From Kingdonia uniflora (taxonomy: Eukaryota > Streptophyta > Magnoliopsida > Ranunculales > Circaeasteraceae), in contig JACGCM010001659.1 of assembly GCA_014058105.1 (NCBI GenBank), positions 3,906,001 through 3,970,000 on the forward strand: a stretch of DNA of 64,000 nucleotides, in the 5' to 3' direction. The notes beneath the pieces are model-generated. The model was not told the origin of the DNA. It saw only the letters and a list, made by a program, of their open reading frames with translations, and ran no database searches. This document shows positions 1-11,792 of the stretch, piece by piece. The translations under genes and the position numbers were made by a program. Position 1 is the stretch's first letter; every line of letters starts with the position of its first letter.

Positions 1-157
1 ATGGATCTCTAAGATTGCAACAGTTCCAAAGAAGAATGGGAAAGTTGGTGTTTGCATAAATTTTACAAATCTGAATAAACACACGTCAAAGGATAGCTTC
101 CCTCTTCGCATAATTAATCAAATCCTAGATTCTACAGCATGTCACGAGCTATTATCT

Positions 158-544
158 ATGATGGACATATCTTCAGGATACAATCAGATACCTTTCTTAA
201 AGGCAGATCAAGAGAAGACCATTTTTATCACTGAAAGATGTCTATATTGCTACAAAGTCATGCCTTTCGGACTGAAGAATGCTGGTGCGACTTATCAAAG
301 GTTAGTAACAAGTATGTTCAAGGATCACTTGGGGAAAACCATAGAAGTATATATTGATGATATGTTTTGCAAAAGCTTGAAAAAGGAAGATCATATTGAA
401 TATCTCGATACAGTCTTCAACATATTACGATCATACATAATGAAGCTCAATCCAGATAAATGTCAATTCGAGGTACATTCTGGAAAATTCCTTGGACACC
501 TTATCAGCAAGAAGGGAATTGAAGCGGATCCAGATCAGATATGA
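158..544 (+). pseudogene. Reverse transcriptase fragment of the outer Ty3/gypsy element
   Basis: 128 codons of open frame inside the outer element, with MPFGLKNAGATYQRL and VYIDD, the catalytic palm motif, followed by the thumb region. The frame also extends upstream to base 1 (PKKNGKVGVCINF) without a stop, so the first methionine here is internal to the domain and is not a real start. Downstream a TGA at 542-544 and a frameshift end it. No function remains. Confidence 0.88.
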
Positions 545-1511
545 GCTTTAATCAACATGCCCTCTCCTCAAACAAAGAAAGACGTACAAAAGCTTACTGG
601 CAAGATTGTAAACTATCAACCGATTCGTCTCAAAATCTTCAAATCGATGCTAATGGCTATTCATGTTACTACGTTGATTCACCAAGAGAGGCAAAGGTCA
701 ACAGTATGAAGAGATCGATTGAACAGAATAATGCAACGTAACTTTTCAAGAACTCAAAATCAATATGGGGAGGTATTTTATAATGAATACCCCGATAGGA
801 AATGAGGAATTGAACATCTACCTCGCAATAACATATAACTCTTTCAGCTCGGGCCTCAATCAACTCGAAGGAAAGATTGAGAAACCAATATATTTTATCA
901 GCAAGACCCTCACTCCAATAGAAATGAGATATTCCAAGATCGAGAAGCTCATCTTGACCCTCATTTATACATCACAAAAACTCAAGCACAATTTTTAAGC
1001 TCATTCCGTCAAAGTAATGCCAAACTACTCACTTCGGGAAGTTTTATCTAAGAAAGAGAAGTCCAGAAGAGTGCAACAGTGCTCAGTCAGTTTGGGTGAA
1101 CACGATATCAAATTTGAAGAAAAAATTTCATTAAAAGGTCAAGCAGTAGCTAATTTTATAGTCGACTTCCCAGTAGAAGATCTAAATTGGGAAGAGCACG
1201 ATCCAGATCTCACATAAGAAAAAGAGGACGAGAAAACACCTTCCAAACCTTTTGATGAGTGAGCTGCTTGGATTACACAGACAGGCTAGAGACTCACCAT
1301 TGATGGATCAGTTGAACCCGTAGGGTCAGGGATAGAAATCGTGCTGATAACACCATCAAATGACAGGATCGAGAAGTCAATACGCTTAGATTTTGAAGCC
1401 TCGAATAATGTCATAGTGTACGAAGCTTTGCCTCATAGCCTAGTTTAGCATTAGAAATAGGAGTTTCCGAGGTATCGTCCTATATAGATTCTTTGTAGAT
1501 AGTCCACCACT

Positions 1512-1516
1512 ACTAC
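1512..1516. repeat. Left target-site duplication of the nested Tat element
   Basis: ACTAC directly precedes the 5' LTR. The matching copy after the 3' LTR is AATAC (14369-14373), one mismatch. Removing the element and one copy restores the RNase H frame of the outer element (tyrosine, tyrosine, glutamate, glutamine), which agrees with the intact frame of the inner copy at about 6325-6350. Confidence 0.8.
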
Positions 1517-2137
1517 TGTAGGGACCTATCCCCCGATCTTACCCTAAGTCGAGCTCACCTTGCTCGAATTACCTCCATCTCAGACTCACGCATTTTTAAC
1601 ATGTCTTCCCCAATCAGCATTCCAGCCTACCCCACGAACTGGTTAAGAACGTGGGCCAAACTTAAACCGAAAAACCTTATCCAGTTAAAGACACCTGTTC
1701 CTCACGAACTCGTCAGTTACTCAGTCAACCACAACTAACCACATTGTTCGGAAAATGTTTTCTAGCACGACGAAGAGCTACGAAGAAGGCCTATATAAAA
1801 GAAAAGTTCCAGAAGAGACAGGGACAAGAAAAATTACATAAGAGATCATCAAGGAACTACTTATTTTAGATCTTCGATAATCATCAAAACTTCTTAGTTA
1901 CAAGATTCAAACATTTCTATATTTAGAGATCACTTATAATAAGATATCTGCATCAAGCAATAAAGATACTTTTACAAAAATCCTTCACTCGAGGTCGTGG
2001 TTTTTTACCTATTCAATGGTTTTCCACGCTAAAATTACCTGTGTCATTTCTTATTTTCCATTAGAAAATTAATATAGGTTCTTTGGTGGGATAGCAAATT
2101 CCAAGCCATTTCGAGCTTACAGAATTTGGCCATTACA
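1517..2137 (+). repeat. 5' LTR of the nested Tat element
   Basis: Starts TGTAGGGACCTATC and ends GGCCATTACA. It is nearly collinear with 13749-14368. A TATATAA box lies near 1792-1798 (GGCCTATATAAAAG), at the same place in both LTRs, and is the likely core promoter of the element. Confidence 0.93.
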
Positions 2138-2155
2138 TTTGGCACCATCTGTGGG
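2138..2155 (+). other. Primer binding site
   Basis: TTTGGCACCATCTGTGGG directly follows the 5' LTR. Plant Ty3/gypsy elements often have a TGGCGCC-type primer binding site at this place. The sequence is one or two transitions away from that form, consistent with decay. I did not assign the tRNA. Confidence 0.65.
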
Positions 2156-2209
2156 AAAGATTATATTTCTACGATATCTTAAAGCAGTCTTTCACTACAA
2201 CTTTCAATT

Positions 2210-3914
2210 ATGGTAACTTCCAGACGATAGGCTACAGGGACCCAGCTTGAAGTTTCAATAGAGCAGGGGCAACTCACAGAGTTACGGGCGAATCTCAACG
2301 GCGAAACAAAGAAACGCGCTGAACTCAAAATTTAGTTAACAAAAGATCGGGAGCTCTGGGAAAAAGAGCTCGACACAGAGCAACAAGATCGTTTGACAAC
2401 GCTCAAATGGCATGAAGATCAGATAATAACAATGCAGACTTCCCTGGAGGCCATACAAAATCCTCAGCAAGCTCTTCCAATCAAAGGTCAAGATCAGCTT
2501 CTAGTGACCTATCATATTTCTACAAGGGAAAGATTGGGACTTCGAGGAGTCGCTAGTAAAGTTATTTCCAAGAATCTACAATACGAACCACAACCCTCCA
2601 AATATTTGGGGGTTGAAGTTCAGTTCAAAGTCAGTCGAGGTCACTAAATTTCTATCCCCCAGGAGGAAAAACAGTGACATCAACATTAAGTTCCAGCACG
2701 AGATCGCCTGAGTGAAGGTTTGGGCACTCATCATCCACAACCAGCTCGTCCAGCGATTCAACCAGCACATCATTACGTCACGAAAGAGCAGATGGACCAA
2801 CAGATTAAGGAGTTGACCGAAGCACAAGTTCTGGGTACTACCGGCGATGCTACAAAATTATAATAAAGTTTGATTGCCAAGGAACTATTCGATATGGAGA
2901 TAACGAAAGACTTTCATACTCCCAAAATTTGTAAATAGAAAAGTACTGACCCGAAGGAGCACATTCAGCAGTACCGTGATTCATTAGGGTTATACTCCAA
3001 TCTTAACCGCATCCTCAGCTATCTGTTCGCCACAAGTCTGCAATAGGAACCACTCTGATGGTTCCATTCTCTCCCTGAGGACTCCATCTACACATTCGAT
3101 CAGTTGTAGAAATAGTTCATCAAGACGTATACTCACAGCTGGGACAAAGAAGAGAATTTGTATTCTCTTATCGATCTTAAACAGTCGTATGGAGAGAAAC
3201 TCGCTCAAAGAAATTTTTAGAGCTTGCTCGAAAAGTGGATAACCTCGATCAGAAAATAGTTGTTACCGCTTTCACCAATGCTCTCCGTCTTGACTGCAAG
3301 GCCAAAGAATACCTCCTCCTTAACAAACCTGTGACTTTAGAGGAGATGATCACCAAGTCAACAGTTACGCCGACCTGGAGAGGATGATGTCTGAGCGACT
3401 AAAATCTACTAAATCCATCCTCTCCACAAAAGGCCCATCTACAGATCGAACCAATAAACCCAAAGAGGAACAGGGAGATCAAAAGTGCACCAAGGGCAAC
3501 CCTGGTTACCCTCAGAAAGGCGGTCTACCAAACAAACCCATCATCCCAAAACTGAACGTCTGAATCTCCACAATTTTTTTACTGCAATTTAAGGATCCAC
3601 CCTACCGCGTTTCTCAACCGCTATAACTAATCGATAGTCGACCCTATTACCTACATCATAAGGTAAATCATCATACTACTGACAATTGTTATGTTTTACA
3701 GTTGTTGCCCGAATACATTTTTAAAGAACGACGGATGCTCGAATATATTGTCGACCTGAAGTCGTACAAAGATGGCAGCTATAAGAGGCAACTTGAAGTT
3801 ATTCAGGTCAATGATAAAGCTGAGGATAAACATCTTTACCATATATACCACAACAACATAATCAAAATCAATCAGATCACCAATTCCAACAGATCAAAAT
3901 ACAGGAGACTATAG
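2210..3914 (+). pseudogene. gag polyprotein region of the nested element (decayed)
   Basis: Begins at ATG 2210 (MVTSRR, then a stop). An early segment is acidic and likely coiled-coil. The retrotransposon gag core is at about 2945-3210, where DPKEHIQQYRDSLGLY, WFHSLPEDSIYTFDQL and EENLYSLIDLKQ are readable. A nucleocapsid-like zinc knuckle remnant (HHTTDNCYVLQ) and LPEYIFKERRMLEY are at 3668-3740. The protein would form the virus-like particle. Several stops and frameshifts break it, many of them TAG or TGA where glutamine or arginine is expected. Confidence 0.75.
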
Positions 3915-3989
3915 GAATGTTGCGATCTCACACCCCAAGACAAAGAAGCCAAGCTTCTTCCCGAGTCGAGCAGTCGCCAGCTCGGGATC

Positions 3990-4480
3990 TCCATCAAAGA
4001 TTGCGATACTAGCCATGTCAAGTTTCCACATCATGATGCATTAGTCATAATGGTCAAGATGAAGAAGTTTTTCATGCACACAATGATGATCGATATTGGA
4101 AGCGGTATTGAGATTTTTTTTCAGAATACGATTGACCAAATAGGTTTGGCCGACCAAGTTATTGAGAACGACACCGATATCAGTGGGTTTAATGGTTCTA
4201 GGGAAGAAACGAGTAGGCAAGATCATCTTACCTATTACCGCAGGACCAACCACCATCGACGTCATTTTCTATGTCATTAATGCCAAATCTCGTTATCTCA
4301 AGATTATGGGCCGCTGCTGGATACACAACATGGAGGCAATCACTTCCACCAATCATCAAGCACTCTGATTCAAACACTACAATGGTATTTATGAGATCAG
4401 AGGTAGTCAAAAGCTTTCTCGAGCTTGTAAAAATACCGTCTCTGCTATCTTAGATACTTTTGACAGATTTGCTACATAGT
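3990..4480 (+). pseudogene. Aspartic protease region of the nested element
   Basis: Readable as HHDALVIMV, then MIDIGSGIEIFFQN around 4035-4130. The D-x-G-S box with the following hydrophobic stretch is the retropepsin active-site loop of Ty3/gypsy polyproteins, here DIGS rather than DTGS. It lies between gag and reverse transcriptase as expected and is disrupted downstream by frameshifts. Confidence 0.7.
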
Positions 4481-4539
4481 AATTACAGGAAGCAGATCAC
4501 CTCAACGATCAACCATTCACAGAGGATCCCATAGAATAT

Positions 4540-5560
4540 ATTAACATCGATGGACCTAGCATAGGTACTTTCATTGGTACTAAGCTGGTTCAACACGAAA
4601 AAGATGCTCTCATTTAATACTTACAACTCAATCAGGACGTTTTTGCATGGTCTTTCGAAGAAATGCCTGGGGTCGATCCAGCCATGGCCAGTTACAAATT
4701 TGCCATCAATATTAACGCTGCAGCAGTAAAACAAAAATATCAATGAATTTTACCTCGTCTTCGAGATGAAGTTAACACCGAGATCGTGAAATTGATCAAA
4801 GTGGGATTCATTCAAGAAACCAAATATTTAGACTGGATATCCAACATTGTCGTTGTCCCAAAGAGGAAGGGAAAAGTTTAAGTTTGCGTAAATTTCACAG
4901 ATCTAAACAAACATACTCCAAAGGACAGCTTCCATCTTCCCAACATTTACCAGATCCTCGATTCCATAGCAAGCCATGACCTCCTATCTATGATAGATGC
5001 TGCTGCGGGGTATAATCAAATTCTACTTTTGGAAGAAGATTAAGAGAAGACAACTTTCATCACTGAAAGAGGTATTTATTATTACAAAGTCATGCCCTTC
5101 GGATTTAAGAACGTGGGTGTCACATATCAACGGTTGATGACTACTATGTTCAAAGCACACCTAGGGAAATTTGTTGAAGTCTACATCGACGATTTCTTGT
5201 ACAAAAACATACAGTCATCCAATCACATCACAGATCTCAAAACTATATTCAATATTCTTTAATCTTAAAGGATGCGTCTTAAACCTGATAAATGTCAGTT
5301 TGGGGTACATTCTGACCGCTTTCTAGGCCACCTCATCAGCAAGAAAGGGATTGAGGCTGATCCAGATCAAATTCAGGCTCTCCTCGACATAACCTATCCA
5401 AAAATAGCAAAAGACATTCAAAAACTTGTCGGTAAGATTGCCGATATCAACTGTTTCAATTTGAAATCATCAGACCGCTGTTGTTGGCTATTCCTATTAC
5501 TCCGCGGATGTACCAAATGAGGAAAAGTTCAGCCAAATGCAAAGGTCACATGGATACCAG
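4540..5560 (+). pseudogene. Reverse transcriptase of the nested element
   Basis: Readable from LVQHEKDALI through FAWSFEEMPGVDPAM, ISNIVVVPKRKGKV, VMPFGFKNVGVTYQRL and the catalytic VYIDDFLY near 5180-5203, ending with GHLISKKGIEADPDQIQALL. This is the Ty3/gypsy RT order. Stops interrupt it at about 4744 (TGA), 4878 (TAA), 5041 (TAA) and 5262-5268. At 5041 the outer copy has glutamine at the same site, so CAA to TAA is directly supported there. Not functional. Confidence 0.88.
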
Positions 5561-5880
5561 AATACGAAGCTGCTTTTCAGGATCTCAAAACCTATTTGGG
5601 GAGGTCTCCCATAATGAGCACCCCAGTAGATAATGAGGAACTGATTATCTACCTAGCAGTCACAAATACTTCCCTTAGCTCGATTCTCATTCGCCTAGAA
5701 GGGAAAATAGAGAAACCAGACTTTTTCATCAGTAAAACCCTCACACCATCAGAAACGAGGTACTCTAAAATTGAGAAACTTCTTCTCACTCTTGTTTACA
5801 CTTCACAAAAACTTAAACACTACTTCCAAGCTCACTCAGTCAAAGTCATGACGAACTACCCACTTCCAAAAAATAAAAAT
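5530..5880 (+). pseudogene. RT-linked RNase H (gRNH) of the nested element
   Basis: TPVDNEELIIYLAVTNTSLS, FFISKTLTPSETRYSKIEKL and LVYTSQKLKHYFQAHSV form the first RNase H domain, fused to RT as in all Ty3/gypsy elements. In active copies it degrades the RNA strand of the cDNA hybrid. The equivalent block of the outer element is at 765-1010. The expected first catalytic aspartate region has decayed. Confidence 0.8.
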
Positions 5881-6074
5881 CAAGGAGAGTGCAACAATGG
5901 TCAGTCAGTTTGGGAGAATATGATATCAAGTTTGAACAACATTATTCCGAAAAGGTTCAGGTCGTTATCGATTTTCTTGCAGATTTTCCAGTGGAGGATC
6001 TCGTGTGAGAGGGGCGCGACCCTAACCTTACAGAAGAAAGACCCAAGGATCCACCCCCCCCCCCAGCCATTCGA

Positions 6075-6530
6075 AGAGCGAGCTAAATGGATCACTACAT
6101 CAGGGTGGATACTTCTTACAGATGGATCAGCAGGACTCGCAAGGTTAGGAATCGGAATCATTTCGATTACCCCTTCCAATGAAAGAATTGAGAAATTAAT
6201 CTGCTTAGATTTTGAGGCCTCAAATATTGTCGCCGAGTACGAAGCTCTCATTTATGGACTCAACCTCGCTCTTGAGCTCGATGTCCCCGAACTTTTAGTT
6301 TGCACAGATTCACTACTAATCGTCTACCATTACTCAGAGTGATACAAGAAGAATGGGAAGATGATCGAATACACAGCCCTCGTTACTGATAGGATGAGAA
6401 AGTTTCCAAAAGCAACTCTTGATTATCTTCCTCGAGGTGAAAATAGACACGCCAATTCCTTGGCATATCTAGTCAGAGTCTTGGGTACAAAAGCTTGATA
6501 TCTCTATATCGAAATCATTTCAACCCCCAG
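6075..6530 (+). pseudogene. Second, archaeal-type RNase H (aRNH) of the nested element
   Basis: A second RNase H-like domain follows: LLTDGSAGLARLGIGI (first aspartate), LDFEASNIVAEYEALIYGL (glutamate) and LLVCTDSLLIVYHY (aspartate), then a TGA at 6340 and the tail PRGENRHANSLAYL. An extra RNase H of this kind between gRNH and integrase is a recognised mark of the plant Tat lineage. The longest clean frame is 5596-6342. This domain in the outer element is the target of the nested insertion. Confidence 0.82.
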
Positions 6531-6552
6531 CATTGATCGTATCTCTGTATGC

Positions 6553-7832
6553 ATGATCAATACTAGGGGCAATAAAGTGGGAGACGACGATTGGCGAAAG
6601 TCTTTCTTAGCCTACCTCGTTGTCGACAATAATTGCAATGGATCACTCCCAGCAGATCCAAAAGAGCACTTACAGCAGATCAACAACTCGAAGTGTTACG
6701 CTAATCAAACTGGTATGCTATACCGCCTTTCTGACACAAGGCCTTACCTCAATTGCCTCTCCAAAACACGAGCAGATGAATTGCTCCGCGAACTACATGA
6801 AGGAACATGTGGCTCCCATGTCGCAGGTCAATCTCTGGCAAATAAAGCTATTACTTAAGGAGTATTCTGGCCTGGCATGCGCAAGCAAGCAGAGGAGTAC
6901 TCACGCAGATGTGACACTTGCCAAAGACATGGACATATAATATGTGCCCCTGCACTCGAACTCCATGCAAGCAAGGTTTTCTGGCCATTCAAAATATTGG
7001 TACTAGATCTCATTGGCGAATTCCCTAACTCTCCAGGCAACCGCCGTCACCTACTCGTAGCTACCAATTACTTTAAAAAATGGGTAGCAGCAGTTCTACT
7101 ATGTCGAATCAAAGAAGAAGAGGTCATCTCTTTTATATGGAACCACATAATCATTCGGTTTTGCTGCCCCTACCTAATTATTATCGATAGCGGGCCCCAA
7201 TTTATGGGAGATAAAGTTATAACCTTCCTAAACCATCACAATATCATCCATTCACCATCCAACCCTTACTATCCTTAAGGCAATGGCCAAGCCAAAATCA
7301 CCAACATAACCATTGTGGATGGACTCAAAAAACGGCTTTACTCACAGAAAAAAGTGAATTGGGCTCGCGATCTGCCTCATGTCCTATGGACATATCGTAC
7401 CACTCCCCGAAAATCAACTGGGTGCACCCCATTCCTCAGTGCTTAAGGTACTGAGGCCGTCATTACTTCTGAATATTACCACCAACTCGTGATCACGAGC
7501 TAACTGATGAGGAAAATGAGTTCGAATTGGGTTGCAACCTCAATATGATAGATGAAACAAGGGAGCACGTCCTCGTTAACCTAGGTCGATATCATCATAT
7601 GTTTGCCAGATCGTACAACAACCGAGTCAAGAGCCGTACCTTCCAAATCAAAGTTTACGTCCTCAGAGAAATTCCTCAACATTGCAAAGAGCCCCACGCT
7701 AGAAAATTAGCCGACAATTGGGAGAGTCTGTTCATTATCACATGTCTCTCAGGCCTAGGATCATATTATCTCATGACAAAAGGAGGAATTCCCATTTCAA
7801 ATCCTTGGAACACTAGACGACTGAAACGGTAG
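6553..7832 (+). pseudogene. Integrase of the nested element
   Basis: The HHCC zinc finger is visible as HEGTCGSH and CDTCQRHGH (about 6798-6930). The core gives LVLDLIGEF (first D), IIIDSGPQF (second D) and GNGQAKITN, where the expected catalytic glutamate codon (7294-7296) is AAA, lysine. The chromatin-facing C-terminal part continues to 7832. Stops lie at 6856 (TAA), 7276 (TAA), 7444 (TAA) and 7501 (TAA). Loss of the catalytic glutamate means this copy cannot integrate even if read through. Confidence 0.85.
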
Positions 7833-8025
7833 TATCGTTAATTGTCTTACTACTCTATTTCCCTTCCTCACTTTTGTTTTGTGTTTTTCAATTCCAAAAG
7901 TTAGATTTTCATCCCCATCCAATATAAATTCTGAACTGATCAATAAAATTGTCAAGTTTTTCACAGCATCTCTCTACTTACGTAGATTCAACCACATTCT
8001 ATAGATTAAAGCTTAGAGAATACTA

Positions 8026-8860
8026 GTTTTCAATTGATCTTATTCCAGTTAAATCGAGGATAACACTTGGTTTGACTGACTCTACTAAATCTCTACGATT
8101 GTAGCAAGTGTAGAAACTTGTTTCATATCAAAGACTCTACCAAACATCAGATAGGGCAAAAGTAATACTAGCATTCATCTACTTCAACTTGTTTGGGTCA
8201 ATTATACCAGATGAACCAAGAATAACACTTGGTTTGACTGACCCTACTAAATCTCTGCGATTGTAACAAGTGTAAAAACTTGTTTTGTATCAAAGACTCT
8301 ACCAAACATCAGATAGGGCAAAAGTAATACTAGCCTTCATCTACTTCAACTTGTTTGGGTTAATTATACCAGATGAACCAAGAATAACACTTGGTTTGAC
8401 TGACCCTACTAAATCTCTGCGATTGTAACAAGTGTAAAAACTTGTTTTGTATCAAAGACTCTACCAAACATCAGATAGGGCAGAGGTAATACTAGCCTTC
8501 ATCTACTTTAACTTGTTTGGGTCAATTAAACCAGTTGAATCAAGGATAATACTTGGTTTAACTGACTCTACTAAATCTCGGCGATTGTAGCAAGTGTAGA
8601 AACTTGATTCATATTAATGATTCTAGCAGGCATAAGATAAGGCAAATGTAATACTAGCCTTCATCTCTTTCAATATGTCTGCAACATTTCTATAGTTCAA
8701 CCAAGATTCAACTTGATTTAACTCAACTCATTTCTGCGATTGGAACAAATGTAACAACTTGTTTTATATCAAAGACCCCACCGGACATAAGATAAGGCAA
8801 ATGTCATACTAGCTTTCATCTATTTTACTATGTCTACAACAAATACTATTTATTTTAAGG
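8026..8860 (+). repeat. 162-bp tandem repeats between integrase and the antisense gene
   Basis: About five copies. The word ACTTGGTTTGACTGAC or its variants recurs near 8064, 8226, 8388, 8550 and 8711, giving periods of 162, 162, 162 and about 160. Units 2 and 3 are almost identical, the outer ones diverged. Tat elements are known for tandem repeats in this untranslated region, some of which seed satellite DNA. A diverged copy of the same sequence type occurs in the outer element at about 15110-15240. Confidence 0.9.
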
Positions 8861-9238
8861 TCATATTACAATGGATATATTTTTTGTGATGGGGAGGTAA
8901 ACCACGCTTTACCCTTCAGTAGGAGGTTGAGCAGACTTCAGTTGGCGAGTTACAACAACTCTGCCCCTCTCTATCAGATCAGCAGGTCGAGGGCCTAAAT
9001 TGGTTTCCATAAAGGCCATACAGTTGCCTCGATCTATATTCACTTTACAAACGCATCCCTTGTCAGACAGGTTCTTAAACATGGTATCTCATTTTAACTC
9101 AAATCTTTTTATTTTCTCTACAAAATACGCAACGGTCAACTTTAGCAGGTCTTCCCGTGACGCATGAACTGCGACGATCTTTAAAAAATGACGTTTCACC
9201 TTCTCAAGATGTGACTCCAAAGTCGCGTACAGTGTCTT
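8861..9238. other. Non-coding linker of the nested element
   Basis: Between the tandem repeats and the end of the antisense gene. I see no ORF or repeat. The words TTACCCTTCAGTAGGAGG and GGTCGAGGGCCTAAATTGG resemble the outer element's text at about 15280-15400, so it is element-derived. Confidence 0.5.
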
Positions 9239-10243
9239 CTAATGTATCATTTCCCTGTCTGTCAAATCATAAAAAGCTATATTTTCTTCCATATTTTTGT
9301 AATATATAGCTGATTCAGTCTGAACAACGACCTTCAAGTTTGCCACCTGAGCACGCAGTGTCACAATTTCTGCATTCAATTCTTCCTGGGCCAAAGTATC
9401 ATTTAAAGAGTCTTCTTTCTTCTTCTTCATCAGAGCTTCCTTTACCCTGATTTCCCCTTTTAAGACCTTCTCCCTGGTAAGAGCAGCATCCAGCTTGTGA
9501 TGACACTCCCTTAAGTTTGTATTTCCTTTCTGCACATGCCCTTTAATGCGAGACACATCACTCTCCAACTCTCTAATTTGACCTGAGAGACTAACTACAT
9601 CCCCTTAGACTAGAGGAGCTTTAACCTCATTTATACTTCCCTTTGAGCGCTCCCTAGCCTCAGGTTTCTTGGCTTGCGCCAGTTCGGTCTTCAATCGTGC
9701 CACCTTCTCATTTAATTCGTCACACCTTCGTTACATTCTCTGAAACTCCATATCCTTGGTAGGTAGGGCTATATGCAAGTATTCAGCCGCAGCTTTCGAA
9801 GCTGATAAATTTTCCCGAGCTGCCTTCAGCTTGTTATCTTTTTCAACCATTTTTTGTTTCAGTCACTCCAGCTCGCTTCTACAATTCTAAAGATCAGATC
9901 GAGATTGTCCCTCCGATCTTTCAAGCGCCTGAATACGGTATTGAGCCATTTCAGACTACTTTCCCTTAACCATCGACGTGTCAATCTGACTTTGAAGCTT
10001 CGCGACGTGTTCTTTTATCTCCGCTAGCCCTTTTAGCCCCTTGCCTATTTTGGCATCTTTTTCTTCGACCTTATGAGTAAGGTCAGAAACGGCCTAAGTG
10101 GCCTCCACAAGTTTAAAATGCACCTTTACGCGTTGATCTTCTATGTTCTCATTCGCCTCCCACATCCTATCCAACTCCTCCGTAAATTTCCAGTTACATT
10201 GGGGTACATCTTCCTCGCGCGAGCGAGTTGAATCTAATTCGAC
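9239..10243 (-). pseudogene. Antisense gene, last exon (coiled coil)
   Basis: Follows acceptor TATATTACACAG at 10244-10255 and runs 335 codons to TAG at 9239. It is rich in Lys, Glu, Ala and Leu in heptad-like spacing, for example LNAEIVTLRAQVANLKVVVQ and VEKDNKLKAARENLSASKAA. Six internal stops (three TAG, one TGA, two TAA) interrupt it. The longest clean part is 9568-9239. It looks like a structural or filamentous protein. No enzyme motif seen. Confidence 0.68.
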
Positions 10244-10604
10244 CTGTGTAATATAGAAATATTAATACAATTCGATTCAGAACACCATTAATATGCATAT
10301 ACATACATCTCATTTCTTAAAATTATATATGATTTCTAGCATCTGCAGTGTGCAACTACTTTTCAACTAAAAGGTCAGGGTACATTATCAGATAGACACT
10401 CCATGAGGTATATTGCGAAGTCTAAGGTACATGCTTTCGATATGCTACTGATATAAAGAGCGTTAAATTTTTCTATGCACTATATTAGTGTTATTTTTCT
10501 AAAGCTAATAGCAAATTTTTGATCTGTATTTCCATCAACGTCTTATATACTCGGTAACTTTATGTCAAATAGCATGCAAGTCAAAGGGCATGTTCCGATC
10601 TAAC

Positions 10605-10706
10605 CTACAGCTCCGCTTGCAAAGACAGCGAGGATGTGGAGATCTCTCTTTCCCTAGCGAGCTCAGTCTCTAGATCTTTTATTCTGAGACTCATTTTTCT
10701 AAGCGC
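10605..10706 (-). pseudogene. Antisense gene, small internal exon
   Basis: 34 codons bounded by acceptor TTGTAG (10712-10707) and donor GTTAGA (10604-10599), in phase 0 with both neighbours. It reads LRKMSLRIKDLETELARERE and is again coiled-coil-like. Its last codon is TAG where CAG is likely original. Confidence 0.55.
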
Positions 10707-10807
10707 CTACAAGAGGGTTACAACAAAATACTCAGCCTACAAAAGACTATTCCATACACAATCTAACAATTTACAGATATTCATACATAAACATACTTCT
10801 ACCCTAC

Positions 10808-11236
10808 CTTCTCCTTATCACCCTCTGTGAGGTCGGTGTCATCGCCCTGGTTATCAACCACCGTCTGACGAGAACCACCTTCCAAACCATCTACGACCCC
10901 CACCGCTACATCTTCCACTTCTTTTTCATCACCCTCTGCGATATAGGTGTTTGCCTTAATGGCATCCACCTCGTCCTTGGAATACCCCTTCGACATCAGG
11001 TGGCACCCCAACCTTTCGTACTCTGCCTCCACATCCTTAAGAGTCACCCTGGCCTCCGATTGAAGATGGCCAATCGTCATTGCATGAGAAGCCTTCAGGG
11101 CCTCCAAATTCTTTGTTTCCTTGAGAGCGTCCGCCTTCGATCGAGCTAACTTCTTTTCAAGCTCGATTTTTCCCTTCATCAGCTCGGACTTCTCATCTTC
11201 AATTCTGAGCTAAGTGCCCCTCATCAAACGATCAAC
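10808..11236 (-). pseudogene. Antisense gene, exon with conserved acidic tail
   Basis: 143 codons between acceptor TGTTTTGCAG (11246-11237) and a GTAGGG donor at 10807. It contains MKGKIELEKKLARSKADALK and then an acidic region, YIAEGDEKEVEDVAVGVVDG. One TAG lies at codon 9. The clean part is 11179-10808. Confidence 0.68.
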
Positions 11237-11318
11237 CTGCAAAACACAATTCAACCTCAGCGTGAGCTCGGAATGCGAAACATAAACATATTTCACATAA
11301 TAAAGTGTAACAACTTAC

Positions 11319-11750
11319 CATCTTGCTCACATCCTTTTCGCCTTGAAGGGTGGCCAACCTAGCCCTTTCCTCCACTGCTTTGAGATTGTCCTCAACAGCA
11401 AGTCACTCTTCAATGACCTTCTCCCCCGACATCCCTGAAGGTTTGATCCTTCTCCTTTTGTCTTTTCCATCACCCTCACCACTTCCAGTGGTGCCTGAAG
11501 CGGACGGACGATTCAGCATTTGCTTCTTCGGAAATGTTTGAGCTAACTTGCTCGACATGATTGACTCTGGCTGAACCGAACTGTCTATCCTAGGGGTCTT
11601 GGTCACATTAGTTCAGCCTTCCCCACCAGTTCCTCTTTTCTTCCCTTCAAAGCTAACAAATTTTTTGAAATTATTCAAAAATAAATTGCCAAAATAGTCT
11701 CGAACGGCATTTACAACTATAGAGGATCAGATTGACTTCAAACTTTTCTG
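11319..11750 (-). pseudogene. Antisense gene, exon with basic segment
   Basis: 144 codons ending at donor GTAAGT (11318-11313). The 82-bp intron to the next exon has a full GTAAGT...TTTTGCAG structure. It reads VRDYFGNLFLNNFKKFVSF, then a Ser/Gly/Lys-rich KDKRRRIKPSGMSGEK segment that could act as a nuclear targeting signal, then VEDNLKAVEERARLATLQGE. Three TGA stops at likely CGA codons. Confidence 0.65.
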
Positions 11751-11792
11751 CTAAACTCAACAACCTTTACATTTATTTAAGATAACACTTTA

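Larger units (their letters stand above)
1..1516 (+). mobile_element. Outer Ty3/gypsy (Tat lineage) element, left part, pol fragment
   Basis: Remnant of an LTR retrotransposon whose 5' part lies before the window. Reverse transcriptase reads from base 1 to about 540: the fingers/palm block with MPFGLKNAGATYQRL and the catalytic YIDD near 349-363, ending in the family's GHLISKKGIEADPDQI. A frameshifted linker follows. The RT-linked RNase H is at about 765-1000 (ISKTLTPIEMRYSKIEKL). A second, archaeal-type RNase H starts near 1260 (IDGS, then LDFEASNN) and is cut at 1516 by the nested element, resuming at 14374. Several stops and frameshifts make it dead. Its protein is close to that of the nested element, so both belong to one family. 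Confidence 0.9.

Noticed and set aside
8026..8860. CRISPR-like array
   Set aside because: The 162-bp units are head to tail without unique spacers, in a plant retrotransposon. It is a tandem repeat.
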